A stretch of 64,000 nt of DNA from Thermococcus sp. Bubb.Bath (GCF_012027595.1 NZ_SNUR01000005.1:58638-122637); one strand, 5' to 3'; positions 1-9,379 are shown, counted from the first letter of the stretch. The notes: generated from the sequence alone by a model not told the origin. Translations and numbers: made by a program.

Positions 1-2009
1 TCGTCCACATTCGGGCATTTCAAAGAAAAGCCGCCCCCATCCAGAGCCAGTAGAGTGCAGGAAACACCATCATTATCTGAGTAGAAGGCAACCCTGTAGG
101 TATTGCTTTCATCCGATATAACGGTCCTCTCATCAAAGCTTCTGTTGTCCACAATGGGGTAAAGCAGCCCTATCTGAACTCCTCCGACAATTACGGAGAG
201 CTTTCCCTTAAACGTGGAGAACGTCAGGTTCCTGCTTAGATTTTGGAGATGATACAGCTCTATGACCCCACCGTCGGAGTACGACTCGGCGAATTCAAGG
301 GTCGAGGTATTCCGGAGCGCCGAGATAAGCCCCCCATAGTTCCGCATAAGCGTGGCGTCCCCCTTTTCTATCGCATAAGCCCACGTGCCTACCACTACCC
401 TGGAAACGTTCTTCTCCCTAAGCGTGTTCAGGAAATCCACCCCGCTGTTTCTCTGGAGGTACAGGAGACCAAAGTTGTCGACGTAATATGGCGGTTCGCT
501 CAGATGCAGATAGTAGGCGGTCATTGGATTTATGGAGTAAAAATCCGAGCGGCTGATGTTGTGTGAGATTAAATAAACGCCAAGATCGTCGCGGAGGGAC
601 TTTGTGTGGGGTTCCCACGCAAGGGACAGCTTTCCAGCTGGCATGTTGGCCACAAGCCCGATGTCAAGAATGGAGAGGGCCAAAAGGAAGACAGTGAAAG
701 AAGCCATGAGCTTCCTCTTTGGGACGTTAAAGGCCATTATCGAGTCAAGGAGCAGCAGGTAGAAAACCAGCGTCATTGGGTAGAGAAAGCGCATGTTTGG
801 CAGAACCGGGGCCACAAAGAAGTAGAAGAGAAGGTTTGCAGCGCCAAGGTTCGCCAGCGGAGTGTTTAAGGATGTTCTGTGGTGAAGCCGTAGAAACGCA
901 TAGATCGCGAGAAGCAGAAGGAGAGGAACGTATGAGTACAAAAACTCAGGAGAGGAACTCTGCAGGTTGGATAAAAAGCCCGCGAAGAGGTTGAAAAGAT
1001 TTATTATGGGAGAATACCTGCTTCCCTGTTCAAAATACGTCTGGTTCAGGTATGAACCACTTATGAGAAGACCCAGGGGGAGCTCAATGATGGCCTTGCC
1101 CAGGATGACGAACGATGCAAGGAGGAAGGCCTCCCTCCAGCGTTTTAGGAGGAGGACAATCGAAGTGTAGAGTTTCCGGACGTAGCTCAGCCTGAAGGCG
1201 TAAATCAGGAGGACACCCCATATTGCCAGCAGGATTCCCACAGAAACTCTCTGGTTCAGGAAGGTGATTGAATGAATCCCCGGAACAATAAGGATATTCC
1301 GAACGACGTTTGAGGGAAGAATAACCACCGTCACAACAACCAGGGCCACCATGAGCAGATATGAAAGGACTATAACCGCACCCTGGCGGGGGCTGAAGAG
1401 AACCGACGAAACACGGGAGGTATAATCCCAGAGCCGCTCATCGGTCGCCAGGAGGAGAACCAGATATAAAGCCGCCAGGTATGGAAGTATCGTGAACTTC
1501 GAGGTGCTTCCAATTCCCGCCACAAAGAGTGATAAGTATGCGAAGGGGGGTCTTTTTTCTTTGAAATAGCGGATGAAGAAGTAGAGGGACAGCAGGGTAA
1601 AGAACTCAATGGAGGACTCGTGATAGACCACGGTGTTCATGTGAACCATGAGGGGATCAAATGCCAGCAGGACGGAGAAAGCCGTTCCAAGTTTCCAGTC
1701 CCTAAGTTCCCTCCCCGTGAAATAAGCAACGAGGATGGAGAAAAGCCCAAACGTCAGGGAGAGGAGCCTTCCAATGACGTACGTGTCCCCAAAAATCCGA
1801 AGCCAGAGGGCGAGTAGGTAATAAAAAAGTGGGGGATGAACGGCGTAGATGTCGCGGTAGAGTAGGTGACCGTGGTTTATCATCCTCGCCATTAGGAGGT
1901 ACGTTCCCTCATCGTAGTCCATGTAGGCGTTCATCGGATGGAGGAGGGGGAGCCTGAGGAGGAAGTACACTGCAACAGGAAACAGAAACACAATATCCCT
2001 ACGATCCAT
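1..2009 (-). CDS. GT-C family membrane glycosyltransferase (PMT_2/ArnT-like), 3' end beyond window
   Basis: I translated this frame by hand. It is open from ATG 2009 to the window edge, at least 669 codons. The N-terminus has a membrane segment, then a loop with Tyr-Asp-Glu-Gly (D33-E34) followed by a HPPL-F-YY stretch. These are the catalytic acidic pair and following signature of the PMT_2/ArnT/GT39 superfamily, which transfers sugars from polyprenyl-phosphate donors on the outer membrane face. Many hydrophobic helices follow, then a soluble C-terminal part of about 200 residues. The start overlaps the stop of the upstream gene by 11 bases and has GGAGGG about 7 bases before it, so the two are probably one operon. 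Acceptor and donor cannot be read from sequence; protein glycosylation or surface polysaccharide assembly are both possible. Confidence 0.75.
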   Translation of the reverse strand, partial: MDRRDIVFLFPVAVYFLLRLPLLHPMNAYMDYDEGTYLLMARMINHGHLLYRDIYAVHPPLFYYLLALWLRIFGDTYVIGRLLSLTFGLFSILVAYFTGRELRDWKLGTAFSVLLAFDPLMVHMNTVVYHESSIEFFTLLSLYFFIRYFKEKRPPFAYLSLFVAGIGSTSKFTILPYLAALYLVLLLATDERLWDYTSRVSSVLFSPRQGAVIVLSYLLMVALVVVTVVILPSNVVRNILIVPGIHSITFLNQRVSVGILLAIWGVLLIYAFRLSYVRKLYTSIVLLLKRWREAFLLASFVILGKAIIELPLGLLISGSYLNQTYFEQGSRYSPIINLFNLFAGFLSNLQSSSPEFLYSYVPLLLLLAIYAFLRLHHRTSLNTPLANLGAANLLFYFFVAPVLPNMRFLYPMTLVFYLLLLDSIMAFNVPKRKLMASFTVFLLALSILDIGLVANMPAGKLSLAWEPHTKSLRDDLGVYLISHNISRSDFYSINPMTAYYLHLSEPPYYVDNFGLLYLQRNSGVDFLNTLREKNVSRVVVGTWAYAIEKGDATLMRNYGGLISALRNTSTLEFAESYSDGGVIELYHLQNLSRNLTFSTFKGKLSVIVGGVQIGLLYPIVDNRSFDERTVISDESNTYRVAFYSDNDGVSCTLLALDGGGFSLKCPNVD

Positions 2010-4233
2010 CGCCAGTTCCCTCCAGTTTAACGCAACAGACCCCCAACGCTTCCCCACCTTCAAGGTGAGTCCTGATGGTTAAAAAGTTAAGCTTCCCACC
2101 AAGCACCCTCCCGTTTACCGTCACCCACTGAGGGACATAGTCTTTCACCGGCTTAAAGCTGCCAGCATACTCTCCGTTTATGTAGAAGTCCACTCCCGAA
2201 GCAGGAGCGGAGAGGAGGACTTTCAATGCACTATAATCTCTTTTCGGAACAAAAGCTATCGTAGCATTGCCCGTTACTGTTGCCACGTAGGGAACGCCTT
2301 CCAGAAGAATCCTTTGAGCGGCACTATTTTTTATTACCCAGCCGTAAACGAAATAGCGGAGGGCACCCCGCCCCCTAGAAATGTCGATTGAGTCGTTGAC
2401 CATAAAATAGCTTTTTACAAGGTTTATGTTCCCGCTCGTGTTGTGATTCCGGACATCAAAAAGCCAGATTCCATCCTTAAAGTATACCAAACGGAAGCGG
2501 TTGTAAAAGTCCTCCACATTAAGGGGATAGGGTTCGATTTCGGCGGCCCCACGCGTATCGAGGTACGCCCACCTCGTTAGAGTGCCGTTGAGGAGGGCGC
2601 GGTACTCCGAGGCCTTCAAACCCTTGTTGTTGGCTACGCATACTATTGGAGTGTCCGTTAAGATGGGCAACCATCTTCCGGAATCAAAGACGCAGGCCGT
2701 TGCCACGGTCTGGTTTCCAAGATGGGAACTAATCCAATGAATGGAAGAAAGCACATCGCTATCCAGGAGGTAGGAAGACTCACTCGCCATATGCTCGATT
2801 GAGAGGGGTACTACCGCCGGAGCCACGAAGATAAGAACAAGGGAGAAGGCTACCAAAACCTTCACCCTACCAGCGAACTTTATGGGATACCTTGACACTG
2901 CTGAGGATACCCATGATACAATTTCATAGATTCCAATCCCCTCCAAGATAGGTATGATAGGAGTAAGTAGCAGGAACGCGCGCTCCGAGTTCCAGATGGC
3001 GGAGTAGTAGGGTATGGGTATTCTCAGAAAGATTTTGTCGAGGATAACCAAAATCATAAAGAGGAAAGTCAAGGAAAGTGGAGCTGACCGGTTCCACCGA
3101 GCGAGGGATAGAATAAGGGCAAGCACGAATCCCGCCGCCAGGAAGAACTGGCCGTGATTCACAAATGTATATGTAAGAATGAAGCGCAAAAAGTTCAGAT
3201 TGTCCTTGTTGGGATAAACGGGGTTCATAACTGCCCCCCGTGAGGCGTAAGATGATGCTCCAGGTGTAAGAATGTAGTAGAGCAAAGCACTAACAGCGAG
3301 CTGGATAGTGAAGATTCTGAGGTTATCCCTGGTGAATCCCTCCCTGAGAAGGAGAAAGAAGGCGAAGGCCTCAAATACCATGTATTGATATGGGTGGACC
3401 AGCAAAACCAAGGAAGCAAGGAAGGCGCTGGCCCATATTAAACGGCGTTCTTTTTTCAGAAACGCCTCGACGTATACAAACGAAGCCACGAGGAAGAGCA
3501 TATAGTTGGTGAAAGCTGGCAGAAGTGCATACTGGACAAAGTAATAGTATAAGGCAGAAAACGGGACCACGAGAGCCGCAAAAACTGCCGCCCTCTTACC
3601 AGCAAGAGAACGGGCAAGAAGGTATGTGCCCAATGGAAGATACGCAATCTCAAAGAGGCGGAGGTCATTCATCGCGAATATGATGTTCCAGGGATCTCCC
3701 CTAGAGAGCCAGGCGATAAAAGCATGGTATCCTGAGGGGTATGAGACTATACTCCTAGGAAAGTACTGGGGAACGTTTGAGAAATACAAACTGTGAGAAT
3801 CCAGTATCATACGAACCTTGGAGGCATGGAACCACGTATCCGCGGCCCTGTAATCCGGGAGAAGGAAGTAAAAACGGCGGATCAGGAACTGCAAAAAGAC
3901 GGAGAGAGATAGAACTCCCCACATCGGTGGATCAAATTCCCATTCGGTGCTTTGTGGTGTTAGGAGAAATAGAATAACTCCAATAACCACTAGGGACAAA
4001 CCTAAGTAATTAAGAGACACCCCCACAAGACTGAGGAGATAAGAAGAAAACACCACGGTGGCCATTCCAAAAACGGGGGCACTCAAAAGCGCCTTCTCGT
4101 TCTCCAGAAAAATCAGACGGGAGAGGCCGTACCCCAAAATAAGCGTGAAAAGCAAAGCCCCGGCTGATCCGGGTATCGCAAGGGACAACAACATCGTGAT
4201 AATCCCGATTATCGCAATGGCATCAACTTTCAT
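1999..4233 (-). CDS. Large polytopic membrane protein, probable GT-C-fold glycosyltransferase
   Basis: 744 residues. Roughly the first 450 form a dozen or more hydrophobic helices. The C-terminal ~290 look like a soluble, extracytoplasmic beta-rich domain with N-x-S/T sequons. An acidic loop after the early helices (D-T-W-F-H-A near residue 135) and a Y-P-S-G-Y-H motif resemble the first external loop of STT3/GT-C enzymes and DUF6541-type proteins. That resemblance is my inference; I do not recognise the exact family. It is translationally coupled to the downstream PMT_2-like gene, which supports a shared role in building or attaching surface glycans. The start lies close to the inferred transcription start of the shared promoter at 4261-4273, giving a very short leader. 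Confidence 0.6.
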   Translation of the reverse strand: MKVDAIAIIGIITMLLSLAIPGSAGALLFTLILGYGLSRLIFLENEKALLSAPVFGMATVVFSSYLLSLVGVSLNYLGLSLVVIGVILFLLTPQSTEWEFDPPMWGVLSLSVFLQFLIRRFYFLLPDYRAADTWFHASKVRMILDSHSLYFSNVPQYFPRSIVSYPSGYHAFIAWLSRGDPWNIIFAMNDLRLFEIAYLPLGTYLLARSLAGKRAAVFAALVVPFSALYYYFVQYALLPAFTNYMLFLVASFVYVEAFLKKERRLIWASAFLASLVLLVHPYQYMVFEAFAFFLLLREGFTRDNLRIFTIQLAVSALLYYILTPGASSYASRGAVMNPVYPNKDNLNFLRFILTYTFVNHGQFFLAAGFVLALILSLARWNRSAPLSLTFLFMILVILDKIFLRIPIPYYSAIWNSERAFLLLTPIIPILEGIGIYEIVSWVSSAVSRYPIKFAGRVKVLVAFSLVLIFVAPAVVPLSIEHMASESSYLLDSDVLSSIHWISSHLGNQTVATACVFDSGRWLPILTDTPIVCVANNKGLKASEYRALLNGTLTRWAYLDTRGAAEIEPYPLNVEDFYNRFRLVYFKDGIWLFDVRNHNTSGNINLVKSYFMVNDSIDISRGRGALRYFVYGWVIKNSAAQRILLEGVPYVATVTGNATIAFVPKRDYSALKVLLSAPASGVDFYINGEYAGSFKPVKDYVPQWVTVNGRVLGGKLNFLTIRTHLEGGEALGVCCVKLEGTGDGS

Positions 4234-4260
4234 TGCATCCCATCAGAATGAAAGCGCGAG

Positions 4261-4273
4261 TATTTTATAAACT
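4261..4273. promoter_or_regulatory. Shared TATA element between divergent genes
   Basis: The A/T stretch TATTTTATAAACT reads as a TATA box in both directions. Leftwards it lies about 30-40 bases before the 4233 start. Rightwards it lies about 60 bases before the 4333 start. No other A/T-rich element sits in the gap. Confidence 0.5.
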
Positions 4274-4332
4274 TAGATGGTGAAGCCAAAAGGATTTTAA
4301 CTTCAATGACAAATCAGAAACAGGTGATTGTA

Positions 4333-4896
4333 ATGGGTTTCCTCTCATTCGGCTTGAAAAAAGGTAAAGTCCAGAAGATGCTGGAGGAGGGACAGTTCGA
4401 GGTTCTAATCGAGGAGGCGCTGAAGGACAAGAAGGTGAGGGAGGCGCTCTTTGAGCTGCTGTCTTCAAACAACCCCGGAGTGATTGGAGATGCTCTCCTG
4501 ACGATAACGAACCTTTTGGAGCGCGATAGCAAGTTGTTAAAGGAATACCTCAAAGAGGAAAACTTCAAGAAGCTTCTAGCCCTTGTAGAATCAAAAAACC
4601 CCTACGTGCGCGAAAACGCAATGGTATTGGCTTATTCAGTAATCAAAGCCTATCCAGAGCTCATGAAGAAGTACCGCTCGTGGATAGTGGAAGAAGTTGC
4701 TCGCAGCCTGAGAGAAGGAGACAAAAATCAGAAAGGCTTCGTCTTGGTTATCATAGGGGAACTGGGCCTCAAGGAGCTCGAACCTGATGTCAAGTCCCTC
4801 GTCGGTGTCGAAGACAAGGTGATACTGCCCTTCGAGGGCAAGAAGTGGGTAAAACTCGGCGACATCGCCAGCGAGACCCTGGAAAAACTTTCGTAG
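4333..4896 (+). CDS. HEAT/armadillo-like alpha-helical repeat protein
   Basis: 187 residues from ATG 4333, which I prefer because AGGTGAT lies 5-6 bases before it. An in-frame ATG at 4306 would add nine residues but has no clear ribosome-binding site. The sequence is almost all amphipathic helix: short helix pairs with N-N-P-G-V and N-P-Y-V-R turns, typical of HEAT or ARM scaffolds that bind proteins. There are no catalytic motifs, signal peptide or membrane helix, so it is probably cytoplasmic. It is a single-gene unit facing away from the glycosyltransferase pair, with a T-rich tract after its stop. Function unknown. Confidence 0.7.
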   Translation: MGFLSFGLKKGKVQKMLEEGQFEVLIEEALKDKKVREALFELLSSNNPGVIGDALLTITNLLERDSKLLKEYLKEENFKKLLALVESKNPYVRENAMVLAYSVIKAYPELMKKYRSWIVEEVARSLREGDKNQKGFVLVIIGELGLKELEPDVKSLVGVEDKVILPFEGKKWVKLGDIASETLEKLS

Positions 4897-4904
4897 TGGG
4901 GAAG

Positions 4905-4923
4905 TTGTTCTTTCCGTTTTTTG
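4905..4923 (+). terminator. T-rich archaeal terminator
   Basis: Pyrimidine tract TTCTTTCCGTTTTTTGC starts about ten bases after the HEAT-like gene. Oligo-T runs without a strong hairpin are the usual termination signal in Thermococcales. Confidence 0.45.
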
Positions 4924-4960
4924 CATACTAACGTAGATAGTTACTAAAATATGGATAGAA

Positions 4961-4974
4961 AGATATTTAAAATC
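4961..4974 (+). promoter_or_regulatory. BRE/TATA promoter of first lipoprotein
   Basis: GAAAGATATTTAAAAT combines a purine-rich BRE with a TATA box about 50 bases before ATG 5021. The upstream sequence (TTTTTTGCATACTA, then ATAGTT and AAAATATGGATAG) recurs before the paralogue at 6810. Confidence 0.6.
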
Positions 4975-5020
4975 CACCTCTGAGCATATCACAAACCTCA
5001 CAATACTACGAGGTGATACC

Positions 5021-6553
5021 ATGAAGGGAGTCCTTGCGATGTTTCTTGTAGGACTCGTTCTCTTTGCCAGTGGCTGTGTAGGAACCCAGGATGAACTCAC
5101 CCCCAGTAAAGTTGTAAACGCGATTGAGAACATCAAGACACTGGAGTACACTGCCAACCTCTCATCCACTACATCCTATCGCCTCCTTAACATGACGGGG
5201 AACTCAAGCGAATTCATACTCGTCAGAGGTGTAGCGGATAGGGTGAAGAAAATCAGCTATGGCAATATCTCATTTAGACTCAGATCAAACCACCCAATGG
5301 TTAGCAAAACACTTGAGATACCGTACTTTACCAACGGAAGCAGAGCTTATCTCAAAGTCTCTGGGGAGTGGATAGAGAACGGTATACACCTAAAGTTCTC
5401 TGAGGGGGAGGCCTCTCTGGGAGTAAACCTCACTGGAGCAACCAACGCATCGGGACAGCTTGAGTACCTCAAAAAGCTTTTAGAGGAGAAGAACATCAGG
5501 ATAAGAAAGCTCAACGGAAGTTACTATTTCCGTGCTAACATTACGCCCGGAGACATTCTCAAGATGACTGGTAATGGGGATCTGCTTAAAACTGAAAACA
5601 TGACGGGAAGTGGCTGGATAGAGGCAAAGTTGCGTGAGGATGGAACCCCCTACTGGATAGAGATCCACCTCCAGATCACAAAGCAAGGGAAGAATTCAGA
5701 GGTTAACATGAGGGTCAATGAGACAGTCAACTTAAAGAGGATAAACCAGCCTGTTAAGGTAGTGATCCCAAAGGGCCTCTTGAATTTTCTAGCCAAAGAA
5801 AAGATGCTCTCCCCCGTTGAAAACATGAGTTCTTATCGCTCTGACCTCTACATCGGCGTTTATTATGCCCTCCAGCCCGGAACCTTCGTCCTAAGTGGCA
5901 ACACAGTAGAAACAACAAACATAACCATCTGGGATGTTTATCTCATGCACATTGCTAGCATGGTTAACAAAGAGACCGATGAGTCCCTCGCAAACGTTAC
6001 CTCAGTCGTCATTAATCCCCTCCTGATGGGGAAGATGACCCTGATGAACAGTACCGTCTACATAAAAAACGGCACAGTTCATATTCTAGAAGGAAACACA
6101 AACCTACCTATTAGCCCCCATAGCATCGGAAACACCACCTTAATGGGTATGATATACCGGCAGTTCCCAACGCTCAGCCAAAGAATCCTCATGGATGTTC
6201 TTCTCCATTCCAACTTCACGGTGCAGAAAAATCCGAACGGTTATTGGGTTCATTCCAACATTTCCAGCATAAAGATGCTTCCCCTCGCGCCTTTTTCAGG
6301 CAGGAAACTTCTGGGATTAAGTCTTTCATACCAGGTGGGAAAGTCTGAGACGCTGACGGGAAACATGGAAATATCAAATATAAGCGGTTACATCAGCGCC
6401 AACTTTACCAGAAACTTCACACCTGTATTCTACGACATCCAGGTCTCTTACACTGTTAGATCAGGGACCACTTTGCTCCCCATAAAGTACAGGGTAAAAG
6501 CAAGATTCTATGACGTCAATGAAAACGTGGAAATTCCGGAAATCAAAACTTGA
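5021..6553 (+). CDS. Secreted lipoprotein, Thermococcales paralogous family
   Basis: 510 residues beginning with a lipoprotein signal: a positive start, a hydrophobic core and the lipobox L-F-A-S-G-C at residue ~19. The mature protein is therefore probably lipid-anchored outside the cell. The remainder is rich in beta-strand patterns and N-x-S/T sequons. It has two parts: residues ~20-260 match the whole paralogue at 6810, and residues ~260-510 are extra. The layout of a lipobox followed by two open beta domains recalls LolA/LppX-like carriers, but that is only a shape impression. The start is set by GAGGTGATACC-ATG. No enzymatic motif is visible and the function is unknown. Confidence 0.7.
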   Translation: MKGVLAMFLVGLVLFASGCVGTQDELTPSKVVNAIENIKTLEYTANLSSTTSYRLLNMTGNSSEFILVRGVADRVKKISYGNISFRLRSNHPMVSKTLEIPYFTNGSRAYLKVSGEWIENGIHLKFSEGEASLGVNLTGATNASGQLEYLKKLLEEKNIRIRKLNGSYYFRANITPGDILKMTGNGDLLKTENMTGSGWIEAKLREDGTPYWIEIHLQITKQGKNSEVNMRVNETVNLKRINQPVKVVIPKGLLNFLAKEKMLSPVENMSSYRSDLYIGVYYALQPGTFVLSGNTVETTNITIWDVYLMHIASMVNKETDESLANVTSVVINPLLMGKMTLMNSTVYIKNGTVHILEGNTNLPISPHSIGNTTLMGMIYRQFPTLSQRILMDVLLHSNFTVQKNPNGYWVHSNISSIKMLPLAPFSGRKLLGLSLSYQVGKSETLTGNMEISNISGYISANFTRNFTPVFYDIQVSYTVRSGTTLLPIKYRVKARFYDVNENVEIPEIKT

Positions 6554-6717
6554 TTATCTTCTACTTTTTATTGAGATTTCCCTATCAGAAGCCTGATTTA
6601 TGATCAGCAGGTTCAGCGTTTGTCTAGAATGTCGAGCATTAAGGGTTCTACCTCAAATGATCGGTTGGTTAAGGAGATTCAAAATGAACCTTAAGTCCTT
6701 ACCATTTTTGCACACTA

Positions 6718-6760
6718 TTTCCTATAGTTTACAAAATTTGGATAGGAAAAGTATTTAAAG
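6718..6760 (+). promoter_or_regulatory. Promoter with 8-bp inverted repeat upstream of second lipoprotein
   Basis: TTTCCTAT (6718-6725) and ATAGGAAA (6742-6749) form a perfect inverted repeat 16 bases apart, immediately before the TATA box GTATTTAAAG. The rest of the 6554-6809 gap has a T-rich tract after the first lipoprotein gene and no open frame I can support. The repeat could be a regulator site; the factor is unknown. Confidence 0.45.
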
Positions 6761-6809
6761 GGCTCTTCTCGATATTCATTTGAACATCTTAGGATAGTAA
6801 GGTGGTAAT

Positions 6810-7661
6810 ATGAAGAAGATACTGGCACTGTTCCTGGTTGGATTCGTACTCTTTGCAAGTGGATGCGTGGAAGAGAAAACCGGACTCACGAAGGATAAAG
6901 TCCTCAACGCGCTGGAGTCTATAAACAGCATGGACTACGGAGAGAACATCACCGTGAGCATGCACGCGAAAGATCCGATGACCAACGAAACTCTTGACGT
7001 TAGGGAAAATATAACCCTCCGCGCCCTCATCGATGGCACGAAGAACGTCTCCCTCGCCCACGGAAACATTACATTACAATCTAAATCTAAATCCCAAAAT
7101 AAGACCTTCCATGTGCCCCTCGCGGTATATGTCAATGGTACACGCGCGTTTATGGGCTTTAACGGAACCTGGTATGACGTCGGGAACATAACACGGGAAT
7201 ATGAAGATCTCTATCAGGGGGAGGCCGACATTAAATACCTGGAAAAACTCATACAAGAGAAGGACATAAAGATAGAGCAGAGGGGGGACCTTTACGTGTT
7301 CAGGACAAACATCACCTTCAATGAGCTCCTGAAGGCCCTGAACAGGAGCAGTATCCTCCACAAGCTGACTGGGGAAGCGAACATGAGCATCAAGACAAAC
7401 GAGGGATGGATCGAGGTGGGTCTCAAAGAAGACGGCACTCCCGTTTACCTCAAGGACTACCTCAACCTGACGATGACGTTCCACGTTTCACAGCCGATGA
7501 TAGTGAACTCTACAGTTAACAGGAGCTCCAGCAATCCAAGCATGGAATTGATAATACAGGACAGCGAGAGGATATTCAGCATCAACAAGCCGCTGAACAT
7601 AACGAAGCCGCAGGGAGTTGACGAGGCAAGGCCATTACTCAGATCACCGTTTGAAGGATGA
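6810..7661 (+). CDS. Secreted lipoprotein, short paralogue
   Basis: 283 residues with lipobox L-F-A-S-G-C at the same place as in the gene at 5021. The first ~30 residues are nearly the same, and spaced blocks agree further on (for example Y-L-E-K-L-I-Q-E-K-D-I-K against Y-L-K-K-L-L-E-E-K-N-I-R). It corresponds to only the N-terminal half of its neighbour and ends shortly after the matched region, so it is either a single-domain version or a C-terminally shortened duplicate. The start has AAGGTGGTAAT before ATG. It is predicted to be lipid-anchored outside the cell. Function unknown. Confidence 0.7.
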   Translation: MKKILALFLVGFVLFASGCVEEKTGLTKDKVLNALESINSMDYGENITVSMHAKDPMTNETLDVRENITLRALIDGTKNVSLAHGNITLQSKSKSQNKTFHVPLAVYVNGTRAFMGFNGTWYDVGNITREYEDLYQGEADIKYLEKLIQEKDIKIEQRGDLYVFRTNITFNELLKALNRSSILHKLTGEANMSIKTNEGWIEVGLKEDGTPVYLKDYLNLTMTFHVSQPMIVNSTVNRSSSNPSMELIIQDSERIFSINKPLNITKPQGVDEARPLLRSPFEG

Positions 7662-7730
7662 TAGATAAGAACTTTCCTCTTTCTATTCTTTCACCGACCT
7701 CTTCTAAAATCGCTTAGAATTTTGGCCAAT

Positions 7731-7757
7731 GGAAAAGAACAAACAAAAAAGTAGGGG
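7731..7757 (-). terminator. T-rich terminator of the glycerol-3-phosphate dehydrogenase operon
   Basis: On the minus strand the sequence just past the DUF1667 stop reads CTACTTTTTTGTTTGTTCTTTT, an oligo-T signal. The plus-strand side of this convergent gap also has pyrimidine-rich runs after 7661. Confidence 0.45.
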
Positions 7758-7766
7758 TATACCCGG

Positions 7767-8114
7767 CTAAGCGCCCCTCGTGGCCACTATCTTTATCCCT
7801 TCCCACTCGGCGACGACCTGACCGATCTCGACCGGTGCCTTGAGCTTCAGCCCAGCCAGGAACTTCATCAGCTCGGGTATCCCCTCCTTTGGAACTGGCC
7901 CGGCCGTCTTGACGCTCACCGTTGGGAGGGCTCCCCCCTCAACCGGAACGACGCTCATGACGACCCTCTTTGGACTGGTGACTTCCTCTACCGCCCATTC
8001 CTGACCTCGCGGACATCTACAGCCCTTGACGTCTTTGACCTCGCCGTTTTCGACCCCAACTTCAATGGAGCATCCGAGGGGGCAGACGATGCAGGTAAAG
8101 CGGTAAACTTTCAT
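7767..8114 (-). CDS. DUF1667 protein, small subunit of glycerol-3-phosphate dehydrogenase-type complex
   Basis: 115 residues. Four cysteines lie early: C-I-V-C-P-L-G-C, then C-R-C-P-R-G, the arrangement that defines DUF1667 and suggests a metal or Fe-S centre. The start overlaps the stop of the flavoprotein gene (ATGA) and has GGTGAGGGT before it, so it is the last gene of a three-gene operon. In Thermotogales, Firmicutes and Thermococcales this protein sits next to GlpA-like and NAD(FAD) dehydrogenase genes. Its role as the third, GlpC-like subunit is inferred from that context. Confidence 0.8.
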   Translation of the reverse strand: MKVYRFTCIVCPLGCSIEVGVENGEVKDVKGCRCPRGQEWAVEEVTSPKRVVMSVVPVEGGALPTVSVKTAGPVPKEGIPELMKFLAGLKLKAPVEIGQVVAEWEGIKIVATRGA

Positions 8115-9379
8115 ACCCTCACCACCTCAACGGTGAGCTTTTCGCCGGCCTTTTGAATCTCCTCGGCTTTCAGTTTGAGCCTTACCATCTCGGCGGGATT
8201 AACAACTGAAAGCCTGAGCTTTTTCTCAATTTCCGGAATCCTGAGTTCGACGTTCTCCATCGGTCTGGCGACACGGAGGTAGAGGTAAACATCCCTGTCA
8301 CCACTGAGATAGTGCGGGGCAATCAGGCGCACGTTCTGACCCTTCTCAACCTTTACCCATTTCCTGCTCTCTATTCCTCCGTTCTTGATGAACTCCTCGG
8401 CACTCTCAGCAGCAAGCTCCCCCTGATCGGCCACGTAATCAACGAGGTCGTTTATGAGAAGGGCGTTTCCGGCCACGAATATCCCAGGAACGCTCGTCTC
8501 AATGCGGTCGTTCACGATCGGCCCGCCTGTTGAGGAGTCTATCTCTACACCAATCTTCCTGAGCTTCTTGACGCTCGGAACCAAGCCGGCGGAGATAACC
8601 AGAGTGTCAGCCTCGATCCAGAACTCGCTCCCCGGGACTTCACTGAGGTTCTCGTCCACCTTAACGACCTTCACCCTCTGAACTCTACCCTTCCCCCGGA
8701 CTTCAACTACCTTGTGGCCCAGGTAGAGCGGGATGTTGAAATCCCGCAGTATCATGACGTTCCTAGCAAGACCTCCGGGGTAGGGCATGAGTTCAATGAC
8801 GGCCTTAACCTTCGCGCCTTCGAGGGCAAACCTGCGAGCCATTATCAGGCCGACGTCTCCAGAGCCGACTATTACGACTTCTTTGCCTGGGAGGACTCCG
8901 TAGATGTCCATGAGCGTTTGAGCCTCTCCCGCCGTGTAAATCCCAGCGACACGGTCTCCGACTATGCCAATCTCAAAGGCGTGCCTCTCCCTCGCTCCGG
9001 CGGCGTAGATAATTGCCTTCGCCCAGACCTGATAGACCCCGCTTGGAGAGGTAAATATCACAACTTTTTCCAAATCGGAGTAGTTCTTTATCTCAAGCAC
9101 CCTAGCAGAGGTTCTGTACTCCACGCCAAGCTCCACCAGGCGCTTCGCCAGCCTCGCCGCGAACTCTGGCCCGGTCAGCTCTTCCTTAAAGTAGTGGAGG
9201 CCGAAGCCTGGGTGGATGCACTGCGGAAGGATTCCGCCCAGATAATCGTTCTCGTCGAGGAGGAGCACGTTGAGCCCGAGCTCCTTGGTTTTTGCCGCGG
9301 CTGCCATTCCGGCCGGACCGCCGCCGATGACGACAACGTCGTAGCTGAGCATCGGAATCTGAGGCATCGGCTCCATCAT
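8111..9379 (-). CDS. FAD/NAD(P)-dependent oxidoreductase subunit of G3P dehydrogenase complex
   Basis: 422 residues. An N-terminal FAD dinucleotide fold (V-V-I-G-G-G-P-A-G-M-A) is followed by a second nucleotide fold in the middle (V-I-V-G-S-G-D-V-G-L). The closing FAD motif G-I-F-V-A-G-N-A lies near residue 300. A cysteine in the P-Q-C-I-H-P loop recalls HcnB/NADH-oxidase-like proteins. It probably passes electrons from the GlpA-like subunit to a nicotinamide or other carrier. The start overlaps the glpA-like stop by four bases and the stop overlaps DUF1667 by four, so all three are translated as a unit. The acceptor is not readable from sequence. Confidence 0.8.
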   Translation of the reverse strand: MMEPMPQIPMLSYDVVVIGGGPAGMAAAAKTKELGLNVLLLDENDYLGGILPQCIHPGFGLHYFKEELTGPEFAARLAKRLVELGVEYRTSARVLEIKNYSDLEKVVIFTSPSGVYQVWAKAIIYAAGARERHAFEIGIVGDRVAGIYTAGEAQTLMDIYGVLPGKEVVIVGSGDVGLIMARRFALEGAKVKAVIELMPYPGGLARNVMILRDFNIPLYLGHKVVEVRGKGRVQRVKVVKVDENLSEVPGSEFWIEADTLVISAGLVPSVKKLRKIGVEIDSSTGGPIVNDRIETSVPGIFVAGNALLINDLVDYVADQGELAAESAEEFIKNGGIESRKWVKVEKGQNVRLIAPHYLSGDRDVYLYLRVARPMENVELRIPEIEKKLRLSVVNPAEMVRLKLKAEEIQKAGEKLTVEVVRV

